From IMG/VR virus record IMGVR_UViG_3300008999_000032, positions 1-26,939 of that record: a DNA stretch of 26,939 nt. One strand, given 5' to 3'. Positions 6,602 to 13,299 of this stretch are shown one piece after another. The stretch comes from a virus. The notes below the pieces were generated by a model. The model did not search any database and was not told the DNA's origin. It saw only the letters and a list, made by a program, of their open reading frames with translations. Made by a program: the position numbers and the translations under genes. Every line of letters starts with the position of its first letter. Within the stretch, counting starts at the first letter, position 1.

Positions 6602-6870
6602 TGGCTCTTGCACCAATGAATGTTGAACCCCTGTTAGGTGAGTTCGTAGAGAAGGAGTTTGGTCACTACTTCCACTACTCTGTGAACGATGATATGGATA
6701 TGCCAGACTTTGCGAAGTATCCCCACAAGGTTTGGGTCGGTGGTCTAGCTAGACGGTATCGTTATGCGGAGGTCAAGAAGACTGTCGCCTATATTGTGAT
6801 TGATGAAGATGAGTATGGTAAACCTGTCATAGAGAAGTGGTTAATTAAAAAAAATATCGCTTATTCTTAA
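6601..6870 (+). CDS. Small acidic protein, unknown function
   Basis: Eighty-nine residues with no membrane segment. The middle has VWVGGLARRYRYAEVKKTVAYIVID, which looks like a short alpha/beta domain, and the end is basic (WLIKKNIAYS). AGGAT lies about eight bases before the ATG, which overlaps the previous stop. I do not recognise the family. It is the last gene of the first early transcription unit; the next promoter follows at once. Confidence 0.55.
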   Translation: MALAPMNVEPLLGEFVEKEFGHYFHYSVNDDMDMPDFAKYPHKVWVGGLARRYRYAEVKKTVAYIVIDEDEYGKPVIEKWLIKKNIAYS

Positions 6871-6876
6871 AAAAAG
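6860..6876. promoter_or_regulatory. Imperfect palindrome next to the -35 box
   Basis: CTTATT, five bases, AAAAAG (one mismatch from AATAAG). It ends two bases before the -35 at 6879, the same placement as at 6133-6149. The left arm lies in the last codons of the preceding gene. Confidence 0.3.
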
Positions 6877-6878
6877 AC

Positions 6879-6907
6879 TTGCCTTTAGTTGTGCCAGACT
6901 GTATAAT
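6879..6907 (+). promoter_or_regulatory. Sigma70-like early promoter
   Basis: TTGCCT (6879-6884), 17-base spacer, TATAAT (6902-6907). The -10 starts 39 bases before the ATG at 6941. The leader repeats the AATGAGAAAAGAGA sequence found after the promoter at 6152. Confidence 0.8.
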
Positions 6908-6940
6908 ACTTGTATTGAGAATGAGAAAAGAGAAAAGATT

Positions 6941-7138
6941 ATGAAAAATGTGTTACCGATGTCTGCAATTGAAAATACTTATGTTCGTTTGAACGAGACT
7001 CGTGATGAGTCTGTTTCTTCTTTATCCAAGTTTGTCTTTGCTCTGCGTGACCTGTACGAGAACGAAGAAACTGTTGTCCTTTACTCTGACGTTAATGAGT
7101 TCTGGAACAACCCAAACTTCATTTCTAAATTAGTTTAA
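6941..7138 (+). CDS. Small protein of unknown function
   Basis: Sixty-five residues, mixed charge, with no recognisable motif. The start follows a purine-rich ribosome binding region (AAAAGAGAAAAGATT). It opens the operon leading to the DUF932 gene. A short C-terminal part (VVLYSDVNEFWNNPNFISKLV) has alternating hydrophobic residues. I cannot assign a function. Confidence 0.55.
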   Translation: MKNVLPMSAIENTYVRLNETRDESVSSLSKFVFALRDLYENEETVVLYSDVNEFWNNPNFISKLV

Positions 7139-7153
7139 TAGAGAGATTATATT

Positions 7154-7291
7154 ATGAAAAATGAAATTGATGTGTTGATGAATGACCTCGTTATGCTGAT
7201 CGAAGCAAGTGAGTGTTACAACGAAACTTACTACAATAGTGAGTACGCACGAATCACCAATCGAATCATCGAACTCGGAGGTTTTCAATAA
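7154..7291 (+). CDS. Very small helical protein, unknown function
   Basis: Forty-five residues, mostly predicted helix (DVLMNDLVMLIEASECYNE), followed by YARITNRIIELGGF. The stop overlaps the next start (TAATG), and GAGAGATTATATT precedes its own ATG as in neighbouring genes. The support is therefore position and spacing rather than homology. Confidence 0.5.
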   Translation: MKNEIDVLMNDLVMLIEASECYNETYYNSEYARITNRIIELGGFQ

Positions 7292-7641
7292 TGGGAATTC
7301 ACGTAAACATTTACAAGCAAGCAAAACAAGGTGACTGGTTAGATGATGTCGATACTACTGCTGGTGGTGAGTCATCTTACGCAAAAGGTTTCACAGTGGT
7401 GAATGCGGATGGGCCGTTTGAACCGTGTGAGGATTATCCTGCCGCAGAGTTAGTGATGGCTGAACCCATCGGTGGGAGAAAGATTTTGAGACTCATTCCA
7501 GTCTCGAAAAAAGGTAAGTGGACACAGTTCGGTGGTAACTACGCTGGTTGTTCTGACTCAAGGTTTTCAGACCTTTGTGATCGGTTGCTCGGTGTAAATT
7601 TCTACGGTGCAGTTGCAGTCCATGATAGAGTAGAAGGTTAA
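7291..7641 (+). CDS. Conserved-looking phage protein upstream of DUF932
   Basis: One hundred and sixteen residues, soluble, with no membrane segment. The first half has an IHVNIYKQAKQGDW opening, and the C-terminal part has FGGNYAGCSDSRF. GGAG about nine bases before the ATG and the TAATG overlap with the preceding gene support the start. The gap to the DUF932 gene is 12 bases, so the two are co-transcribed. I cannot name a family. Confidence 0.6.
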   Translation: MGIHVNIYKQAKQGDWLDDVDTTAGGESSYAKGFTVVNADGPFEPCEDYPAAELVMAEPIGGRKILRLIPVSKKGKWTQFGGNYAGCSDSRFSDLCDRLLGVNFYGAVAVHDRVEG

Positions 7642-7653
7642 TAGGAGAAGATT

Positions 7654-8622
7654 ATGAGTCATGAAGTTGAAATGGTAGATGGGGTTGCTCAGATGGCGTA
7701 TGCTGGTGAGACACCTTGGCACGGATTAGGAACAAAGGTCGCACCCGACCTATCCCCAATCCAGATTATGAATAAGGCGGGTCTAGACTGGTCTGTTGAA
7801 AAAGAAGCGATGACTACTGCATCGGGTATCGAGATTGAAGGTAAGAAGGCGTTGGTTCGTTCTTCGGACAAGAAAGTTCTTGATGTTGTTGGTGATGGTT
7901 GGAATCCTGTACAGAACCAAGATGCGTTTGAGTTCTTCTCGGAGTACACTCTCGCTGGTGATATGGAAATGCACACTGCGGGTTCTCTGAAAGGTGGTCA
8001 GATGGTATGGGCGCTTGCGAAGGTCAAGGAGTCGTTCGATATCCTTGGTGGTGACCAAGTTGATTCTTACTTGTTGTTCTCTAACCCACACAAGTATGGT
8101 AAGGCAATTGACGTTCGGTTCACTCCGATTCGAGTGGTTTGTAACAACACTTTGTCAATGTCTCTGGGTGCGAACGTTGCGAACTCGGTGACAATGAATC
8201 ACCGCAATGCGTTCAACCCTGATATGGTTAAGGAACAAATGGGTATCGCATCCGAGAAGTTTGCGAAGTACAAAGAGATGGCAACATTCCTCTCTACCAA
8301 GAAGTTCTCTATGGATGCATTGGTTCAGTACTACAACGAAGTGTTCCCACGTACCTACCAAGGTAAGAAGGACATCAATGTTAAGAACTTTGCTGATCTG
8401 TCTACGAATGGTCAAAAGGCACACTCTTTCTTGGAGACTCAGCCTGGCGCTCATTTCGGTGAAGGTTCATGGTGGCAAGCACTGAACAGTGTGACCTACT
8501 TGACTGACCACAAAATGGGTCGTGAAGTAGATTCACGTTTGTCCTCTGCATGGTTTGGTGCGAACCAGACTCGTAAGATTCGTGCGGTTGAGAAGGCAGT
8601 TGAGTTCGCAAACGCTGCCTAA
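7654..8622 (+). CDS. DUF932 phage/plasmid-like protein
   Basis: This 322-residue protein matches the DUF932 (TIGR03299) family of phage and plasmid proteins. Family features are the N-terminal AYAGETPWHGLGTKV (16-30), a central FSNPHKYGKAIDVRFTPIRVVCNNTL stretch with the conserved RVVCNNTL, and a C-terminal ending in RKIRAVEKAVEFANAA. The length is normal for the family. No biochemical activity is established, though these genes often lie in early regions. AGGAGA at seven bases supports the ATG. A strong terminator follows (8640-8667), making it the last gene of its unit. Confidence 0.9.
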   Translation: MSHEVEMVDGVAQMAYAGETPWHGLGTKVAPDLSPIQIMNKAGLDWSVEKEAMTTASGIEIEGKKALVRSSDKKVLDVVGDGWNPVQNQDAFEFFSEYTLAGDMEMHTAGSLKGGQMVWALAKVKESFDILGGDQVDSYLLFSNPHKYGKAIDVRFTPIRVVCNNTLSMSLGANVANSVTMNHRNAFNPDMVKEQMGIASEKFAKYKEMATFLSTKKFSMDALVQYYNEVFPRTYQGKKDINVKNFADLSTNGQKAHSFLETQPGAHFGEGSWWQALNSVTYLTDHKMGREVDSRLSSAWFGANQTRKIRAVEKAVEFANAA

Positions 8623-8639
8623 TCCACGGATATATAATC

Positions 8640-8667
8640 GGGTGAGGAAAACCTCACCCACTTTTTT
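8640..8667 (+). terminator. Factor-independent terminator after DUF932
   Basis: GGGTGAGG and CCTCACCC form a perfect 8-base GC-rich stem with an AAAA loop. AC and six T residues follow. Confidence 0.95.
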
Positions 8668-8683
8668 ATAATAGGAATTGAAA

Positions 8684-8956
8684 ATGCAAAAGAATGATAT
8701 AGTATCGGTAATGACCGCATATGGTGAGTATGTTGGTAAGTTTCACGAACAGGGCAGTACCAAGGTTACGTTGAAAGACCCACGAATGATTGTCCAGACC
8801 GAACAGGGCATGGGGTTCGCTCATGGTATCTGTGCGACTGGTAAACCTGACCCACTGTCAGTTGATATTCAAATGGCACAGGTGGTGTTCATCACTGATG
8901 TGAATGAGAGTATTGAGAAGGAATATCGTAAAGCGACAAGTGGTCTTATCGTATAG
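8684..8956 (+). CDS. Small Sm-like candidate protein
   Basis: Ninety residues. A strand-rich pattern (DIVSVMTAYGEYVGKFHEQG, then KVTLKDPRMIVQ) resembles the Sm1 motif of LSm/Sm-like proteins, in which a strand-turn-strand is followed by a GKV/TLKDP-type loop. I recall similar phage proteins ending in KATSGLIV. RNA binding is inference. I chose the ATG at 8684 (AGGA eight bases upstream) rather than the in-frame TTG at 8678. The gene lies between two terminators with no obvious promoter, so it may depend on read-through from the DUF932 unit. Confidence 0.65.
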   Translation: MQKNDIVSVMTAYGEYVGKFHEQGSTKVTLKDPRMIVQTEQGMGFAHGICATGKPDPLSVDIQMAQVVFITDVNESIEKEYRKATSGLIV

Positions 8957-8968
8957 ACTAGGGTATTG

Positions 8969-8998
8969 TGCGTAGATCATGGAAGGTCTACGCATTTT
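8969..8998 (+). terminator. Factor-independent terminator
   Basis: TGCGTAGATC and GGTCTACGCA form a 10-base stem with one G-T pair and an ATGGAA loop. Four T residues follow. It ends the unit containing the gene at 8684. Confidence 0.85.
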
Positions 8999-9089
8999 CC
9001 ACAATTCTGGTGGTCTTATTCCGAGATTACCGACTATCCCCGCAAAAATAAATGAAAGTTTTTTGTAAGTCACTGATTTATAAAGGATT

Positions 9090-9106
9090 CTTATTTCAGA
9101 AATAAG
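9090..9106. promoter_or_regulatory. 17-base palindrome abutting the -35 box, possible operator
   Basis: CTTATTTC and GAAATAAG are perfect 8-base arms around a single central A. The site directly touches the TTGACA at 9107. It shares CTTATT-N5-AATAAG with 6133-6149. The rest of 8999-9106 holds nothing I can support. Confidence 0.45.
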
Positions 9107-9135
9107 TTGACAATAGTTGCCCAGTATCGTATAAT
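9107..9135 (+). promoter_or_regulatory. Consensus sigma70-like promoter
   Basis: TTGACA (9107-9112), 17-base spacer, TATAAT (9130-9135): a perfect match at both hexamers. The -10 starts 40 bases before the ATG at 9170. It should be a strong host-type promoter. Confidence 0.9.
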
Positions 9136-9169
9136 GTATATGTAAAGTCGAGTTGAGAGAGAGATTTAT

Positions 9170-9607
9170 ATGAAAACAGTATGTGTCCAAGGTGGTAACA
9201 AGTTTCAGCGTGAGATGGTTCTTAAACTTGCGAACTGGACTCTTAAAGAGTTACTTCCCAAACATCGTAGGGTCGATGTTGCGATTCGCCTGAAAGACCT
9301 GAGTAAAGATGGTGTTGAAGGGTGGTGCATGGAAGAAGAAGATCGATTCTTCATTGTTGATGTTGAGAAGAATCAATCTCTGAGAGACTTAGTGACTACT
9401 GTTGTCCATGAACTGATTCACGTCAAACAGTATGTTAAACGTGAGATGGTTGACTACTATGACCGAAAGGCACAGAGTCGCAAAATCCGTTGGAAGAAAA
9501 CTGTCTATGGTTACGGCACTGCATATGCTCGTCAACCTTGGGAAAAAGAGGCGTTCAAACTACAAGAAGTTTACGCTGATCGTGCTTGGAATGAGGGAAT
9601 TATATAA
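9170..9607 (+). CDS. SprT-like zinc metallopeptidase
   Basis: One hundred and forty-five residues. VVHELIHVKQY (78-88) has the zinc-binding HExxH (H80, E81, H84). A downstream PWEKEAFKLQE segment (123-133) can provide the third ligand, Glu125 or Glu127, as in gluzincin or SprT-type folds. The substrate is unknown. A GAGAGAGAG ribosome binding site and the perfect promoter at 9107 place it first in an operon with a second HExxH protein; the TAATG overlap couples the two. Loss of ligands would make it inactive, but all appear present. Confidence 0.8.
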   Translation: MKTVCVQGGNKFQREMVLKLANWTLKELLPKHRRVDVAIRLKDLSKDGVEGWCMEEEDRFFIVDVEKNQSLRDLVTTVVHELIHVKQYVKREMVDYYDRKAQSRKIRWKKTVYGYGTAYARQPWEKEAFKLQEVYADRAWNEGII

Positions 9608-10257
9608 TGAATGTTGATTACGATAAACTTGATTACGCAACCTACCTGTTGAATCACGAACAGAAACAAAACAAAGGGGCGAAGTCGAAAGACTCGGAAC
9701 GCACCAAAACTTACAAAGCGGAGTGGATGTTTCAACGTCAGATTCTAGACGTGACCTTTGCTGACATCACAGAGGCGCAGAAGTTCGCCAAAAAGATTTA
9801 CAAGACCAAGACTTGGCAGAAGTTGTGGCAAGAATCGATCAACGACAATGTTGCGAAGATTTTTGATGCGACCCCACGTATTGTTGCGATGAACGCTCGT
9901 AATAAGAAGAACTCTGGTTACACCAATGGTCGTACTGTGACTCTTGCTCAGTCTGGTCTGAATCGTTACACTCTACTCCACGAACTTGCCCACTGTCTTG
10001 GTCATATGCATCATGGTCGTTCGTTCCGCCAGTGTCTACTGAAACTGGTCGGTGTGTTCATGGGTGCGGAAGAGAAGGCGATTCTCAAGAATGAGTTCAA
10101 GAGAAAGGGTCTTGCTTCTGGTAATGCTCGTAAGGCATTGAGTTACGACAAGTGGATTGCTGCTCGTGATCGAATGGAGAAACTACGTGCCAAAACTCAA
10201 CGTGAACAGGAGAGAGTTGATCGTATGAAATGGGATAGGATAATGCAGGGTGTGTGA
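9607..10257 (+). CDS. Second zinc metallopeptidase, HExxH family
   Basis: Two hundred and sixteen residues. YTLLHELAHCLGHMHHGRSF (121-140) carries HExxH (H125, E126, H129). The spacing to H135 is the metzincin pattern HExxHxxGxxH. The following HGRSF also fits phage and actinobacterial putative metallohydrolases, in which His136 of HGxxF would be the ligand. The N-terminal 30 residues are polar and Lys-rich, and the C-terminal 60 are a basic helix (DRMEKLRAKTQREQERVDR). It is coupled to the SprT-like gene by one base. A role such as modifying host proteins is possible but not shown by the sequence. Confidence 0.8.
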   Translation: MNVDYDKLDYATYLLNHEQKQNKGAKSKDSERTKTYKAEWMFQRQILDVTFADITEAQKFAKKIYKTKTWQKLWQESINDNVAKIFDATPRIVAMNARNKKNSGYTNGRTVTLAQSGLNRYTLLHELAHCLGHMHHGRSFRQCLLKLVGVFMGAEEKAILKNEFKRKGLASGNARKALSYDKWIAARDRMEKLRAKTQREQERVDRMKWDRIMQGV

Positions 10258-10262
10258 ATAAT

Positions 10263-10499
10263 ATGAAGACTAAAATACACGTAAATATGCACAAGATTCG
10301 TGCCAATCTAAAGAACGGCACCGAAGAACCTGTGATAACAGTGAAGGATTATAAAAATAACAGATATACCAGTAATGCGATTATTCGTGATAAGGATGGT
10401 AATGAGGTTGCGAGGGTAATTTACTCCCCAACCAAACCACTTTCGTGTGGTGCTAGAGTATGGATTGAAACTAACTTAGAGGTAGATACTGATGGATGA
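10263..10499 (+). CDS. Small conserved-looking phage protein, unknown function
   Basis: Seventy-eight residues, basic at the start (MKTKIHVNMHKIRANLKNG) and strand-rich in the middle. The end has YSPTKPLSCGARVWIET. I recall related phage proteins with the same PLSCGA segment but know no function. A GTG at 10254 overlaps the previous stop as GTGA and would add MNN. I prefer the ATG at 10263 because of the AGGG twelve bases upstream and the usual MK opening. It overlaps the next gene by eight bases. Confidence 0.6.
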   Translation: MKTKIHVNMHKIRANLKNGTEEPVITVKDYKNNRYTSNAIIRDKDGNEVARVIYSPTKPLSCGARVWIETNLEVDTDG

Positions 10500-10680
10500 T
10501 ACAGCAACAAAATTATTGGGAGTGGTAACACTTTCTATGGTAACCTTTGTATTGGGGTCATGTCTTGGTGCGAGTTCTGTCCAAGATACATGGAGACTGG
10601 ATGCAGCTGCAACCGAGTGCGCTCAGTTCAATCCGAGTAATGGTCACTTTGAATGGATGACTGATGAAAAACAACCTTGA
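10492..10680 (+). CDS. Small membrane-anchored or exported protein
   Basis: Sixty-two residues. A hydrophobic N-terminal segment (about residues 7-27) ends in VLGSCLGAS and could be a membrane anchor or, less likely, a lipoprotein signal with Cys24. The polar remainder has ECAQFNPSNGHFEW, a pattern I recall from other phage small membrane proteins. The function is unknown. It overlaps the neighbours by 8 and 17 bases, indicating coupled translation within the 9170 operon. Confidence 0.6.
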   Translation: MDDTATKLLGVVTLSMVTFVLGSCLGASSVQDTWRLDAAATECAQFNPSNGHFEWMTDEKQP

Positions 10681-11188
10681 TATTTTATTTGACCGACTCC
10701 GAGAAGAGGGTTGGTATTGTGGATGGGGTTTGGCTTGCTGTCAATCTTGTGCGTGGGATGATGTTCCCTTCGAGCATGAAGTAGGCCCATTCAAAGGGAA
10801 AGATATCGATTTCGATAAGTGTCTGTTCAATCATGAACAAGACTGTGAGATCGATGTTTTCGAACTAGATGAGAATGCTGAAGAGTGTGAAGTGTGTTAT
10901 GGTGATGATGAGAATTGTCCACACTGTAAAGGCACTGGTTGGATTGTAGATGAGTCAGTTCTTGAAGAACTTGATATAGTTAATCGTAAGTATTCTGCGT
11001 ATCCTCACTACACTCATTACGAACAAACAAATTCAACATTCTGTTTCAATGGTGACAAAGAAGGTGTTAAGAATCTGAAGGCAATATTACCTATCATCGA
11101 AGAGTGTGGTATTGAGTGGCATTGGAACCAGAAGGGCAATTCTCGAATAGACTTAGATTGGAGTGAAATAACTGATGCGAACCAGTAA
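10664..11188 (+). CDS. Cysteine-rich zinc-finger protein, DUF6891-like
   Basis: One hundred and seventy-four residues. The N-terminus (LREEGWYCGWGLACCQSCAW, 12-31) resembles DUF6891-type proteins. A four-cysteine cluster at 75-88 (CEVC ... CPHCKGTGW) is a DnaJ-like zinc finger. Cys19, 25, 26 and 29 could bind a second metal. The C-terminal 70 residues have no recognised motif, though WHWNQKGNSRIDLDW suggests a small alpha/beta fold. Its role is unknown; protein-protein or nucleic acid binding is a guess. It overlaps both neighbours. Confidence 0.65.
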   Translation: MKNNLDILFDRLREEGWYCGWGLACCQSCAWDDVPFEHEVGPFKGKDIDFDKCLFNHEQDCEIDVFELDENAEECEVCYGDDENCPHCKGTGWIVDESVLEELDIVNRKYSAYPHYTHYEQTNSTFCFNGDKEGVKNLKAILPIIEECGIEWHWNQKGNSRIDLDWSEITDANQ

Positions 11189-11408
11189 TGGATTAGATTG
11201 GTATGTCAAGTGGTTTGCATCAGTTATGATGGTCTGTGCGATGTCCGTCCGAGGTGTTGAAGGGTATCAATTCTATGACCTGATGTTTTCTATAATAGGT
11301 GTGATAGGTTGGTTCTGGGTATCATGTCTCTGGAAAGATCGTGCATTGATACTGGTAAATGGTATCGGATTAACCTTTCTACTAAGGAATGTTGTCGAGT
11401 TATTGTAA
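11175..11408 (+). CDS. Small polytopic membrane protein
   Basis: Seventy-seven residues with two or three hydrophobic segments: about 9-23 (WYVKWFASVMMVCAM), 32-50 (FYDLMFSIIGVIGWFWVSC) and 55-73. The family is not recognised. It overlaps the zinc-finger gene by 14 bases and ends the 9170 operon; a new promoter begins nine bases after the stop. Confidence 0.55.
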   Translation: MRTSNGLDWYVKWFASVMMVCAMSVRGVEGYQFYDLMFSIIGVIGWFWVSCLWKDRALILVNGIGLTFLLRNVVELL

Positions 11409-11416
11409 GTAATTGC

Positions 11417-11445
11417 TTGCCAAAACAAATGTCATATAGTATAAT
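11417..11445 (+). promoter_or_regulatory. Sigma70-like early promoter
   Basis: TTGCCA (11417-11422), 17-base spacer, TATAAT (11440-11445). The -10 starts 40 bases before the ATG at 11480, the same distance as at the other early promoters. Confidence 0.8.
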
Positions 11446-11479
11446 GATACATATGAAACACAAACAAGAGAAATAGATT

Positions 11480-12157
11480 ATGAATTTTTTACATGAAACC
11501 GTTGAATTGACTGAGATGAATGCGGTGACTACCGAATCTGGTCGTAAGTATAGAACACCAGATGGTGTTGACCTACCTTCGATTACTACTGTCCTGTCGA
11601 TACTATCACGAGACTCTATTGCCAAATGGCGTAAACGTGTCGGTGAGGAAGAGGCAAATCGTGTATCATATCGTGCCTCTACTCGTGGTACTGCGGTTCA
11701 CGAAATCTGTGAGAAGTATGTTGACAATGACCCTGACTACAAGAAGGGTTACACCCCCGATATCATTGCATCTTTCCTTGATCTCAAACCTATCCTAGAT
11801 GAACGTCTTACCAAGGTCTACGCACAAGAAGCGCCTCTCTACTCTACCCATCTGGGTGTTGCGGGTCGTGTTGACTGTGTGGGTATCTTCGATGGTAAAC
11901 TATCCATCATTGATTACAAGACCTCTATGAAACCCAAGAAGAAAGACTGGGTCAAGAACTACTTCATGCAAGAAGCGGGTTACGCTGTAATGTGGGAAGA
12001 ACGTACAGGTATGCCGATTACTCAGTTGGTTACTATCATCTCGGTGGATAATAATGAACCTCAAGTGTTTGTTGAACACCGTGATAACTGGATTAATACT
12101 CTAAAAAACACAATTAAACAGTATAATGAGGAAAAATCGACTTCCATTTTATTATAA
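11480..12157 (+). CDS. MGME1/RecB-like PD-(D/E)xK exonuclease
   Basis: Two hundred and twenty-five residues of the RecB/Cas4/MGME1 nuclease superfamily. Family features are LPSITTVLSILSRDSIAKWR near the N-terminus, RGTAVHEICEKY (residues about 69-80) with the His-Glu of motif I, and the core GVAGRVDCVGIFDGKLSIIDYKTS. In that core Asp (RVD) and Asp-x-Lys (DYK) are the metal and catalytic residues. The predicted role is processing of single-stranded DNA ends in phage replication or recombination. All active-site residues are present. GAGAAATAGATT precedes the ATG, and it has its own promoter. Confidence 0.88.
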   Translation: MNFLHETVELTEMNAVTTESGRKYRTPDGVDLPSITTVLSILSRDSIAKWRKRVGEEEANRVSYRASTRGTAVHEICEKYVDNDPDYKKGYTPDIIASFLDLKPILDERLTKVYAQEAPLYSTHLGVAGRVDCVGIFDGKLSIIDYKTSMKPKKKDWVKNYFMQEAGYAVMWEERTGMPITQLVTIISVDNNEPQVFVEHRDNWINTLKNTIKQYNEEKSTSILL

Positions 12158-12160
12158 ATA
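12153..12160 (+). promoter_or_regulatory. T4-type late promoter box
   Basis: TATAAATA overlaps the stop codon of the exonuclease gene and lies 38 bases before the ATG at 12199. It marks the switch from the early block to the late accessory region. Confidence 0.65.
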
Positions 12161-12198
12161 GATGTATAATAACACTTTATAACAGATGGGAACACTCG

Positions 12199-13299
12199 AT
12201 GCAAAGGTTCAAACAATTTATTGGGGAAGCATATTCTTTCTTCCCCAAGACCGAAGATGAAATAACCAAGACTCTTGCGGACTGGCCACACGAAAGTGTT
12301 GCCGATGTAATTGCACTTTTCACATATCTGTCGAACAAAGGTATCGAAACACCTATCAACATCGACATGAAGAAACAGAAAGATATCAACGTTGCTCGTA
12401 CATTCAAGGCAGTAGAAGATATCGGAGACATCAAACGTAACGCTGGATTGAAGACTGTACGTATTAAGTATGGTAATGGTTCTAGTGGTAATCGTGGTGT
12501 GAATAATAGAGGTAACCTGTTTGAGACTGCGTTTGCGAAAGACCTAAACGCATGGTTCGCAGAAGGTAAGGATGCGGTATCTGATGAGGGTAACCTCAAG
12601 GCAATTATGCATCTTGATGAGTTGTATGACCTCAGTGGTTCTCAGACACTCAAGATCAATGTTGTTGGTGGTGAGAATACCAAGAGACCATTAAACTTTA
12701 AGTCTAATATCGTTTTAACCAATACTAAAGGTGTGGGTAATGATATTGGTAAGAGTGTTACTGACGTTACTCTAGTAAAGGATAATGGCGAACAAATTTA
12801 TCTCAGTCTCAAGTTCGAGACTACCACCACGTTCTTCAACGTAGGTGTTCGTACCAAGTTGACTCCCAAAGAAATCAAGGAAGGTAAGATTCAGAACGCT
12901 GACGGTCTGAAGTTGTTGCAGTTATTCGGTATTGACAACGAGAGATTCTGTGGTATATTCAATGACGATGTTAAGACCCAAGGTGGTAAAGTTGTTACCA
13001 GACCAAACCCAATGGCGATGAAGATGTTACTTGAAAGTGGTATCGGTCATGGTTATCATGTTATCCATAAGATGAAGAAGAACGTTTATTCCAAGAAGAT
13101 GGATGTTGCTGCGATGCAGGCTGCTGCTAAGGTAGGAACTTGTACGGTTCACTATGGTGGTAAGACTGGTCGTGGTAAACGTATTGACATGGAACTCAGT
13201 TCACCGTACTATAGATTCAAACTAAACATACGAGACACTCAAGGCAAGGATGGTTATCCCACACGAATGATGTGTGACTTCACCACCTTGAAATTCTAA
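12199..13299 (+). CDS. Putative head-packaged protein, possible PD-(D/E)xK fold
   Basis: Three hundred and sixty-six residues. The first ten residues, MQRFKQFIGE, end in IxE and resemble the capsid-targeting leader of T4 internal proteins, which gp21 cleaves after (L/I)xE. The centre has RGNLFETAFAKDL (104-116, Glu109) and KSVTDVTLV (185-193, Asp189), followed by QIYLSLKFE (199-207, Lys205). This order and spacing fit a PD-(D/E)xK nuclease core with Ser in the usual Asp/Glu position, but it is only a pattern. I recall similar uncharacterised proteins in marine T4-like phages with the same FFNVGVRTKLTP segment. It abuts the ligase-like gene (TAATG). Confidence 0.6.
   Translation: MQRFKQFIGEAYSFFPKTEDEITKTLADWPHESVADVIALFTYLSNKGIETPINIDMKKQKDINVARTFKAVEDIGDIKRNAGLKTVRIKYGNGSSGNRGVNNRGNLFETAFAKDLNAWFAEGKDAVSDEGNLKAIMHLDELYDLSGSQTLKINVVGGENTKRPLNFKSNIVLTNTKGVGNDIGKSVTDVTLVKDNGEQIYLSLKFETTTTFFNVGVRTKLTPKEIKEGKIQNADGLKLLQLFGIDNERFCGIFNDDVKTQGGKVVTRPNPMAMKMLLESGIGHGYHVIHKMKKNVYSKKMDVAAMQAAAKVGTCTVHYGGKTGRGKRIDMELSSPYYRFKLNIRDTQGKDGYPTRMMCDFTTLKF

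Noticed and set aside
8979-9068. Short open frame (29 residues) after the terminator at 8969
   Set aside because: Its ATG lies in the terminator loop and no ribosome binding site precedes it. There is no coupling to neighbours, so it is probably chance.
11399-11416. Possible fourth copy of the CTTATT-N5-AATAAG palindrome before the promoter at 11417
   Set aside because: GTTATT-N5-TAATTG matches only the left arm, so it is not counted as a copy.
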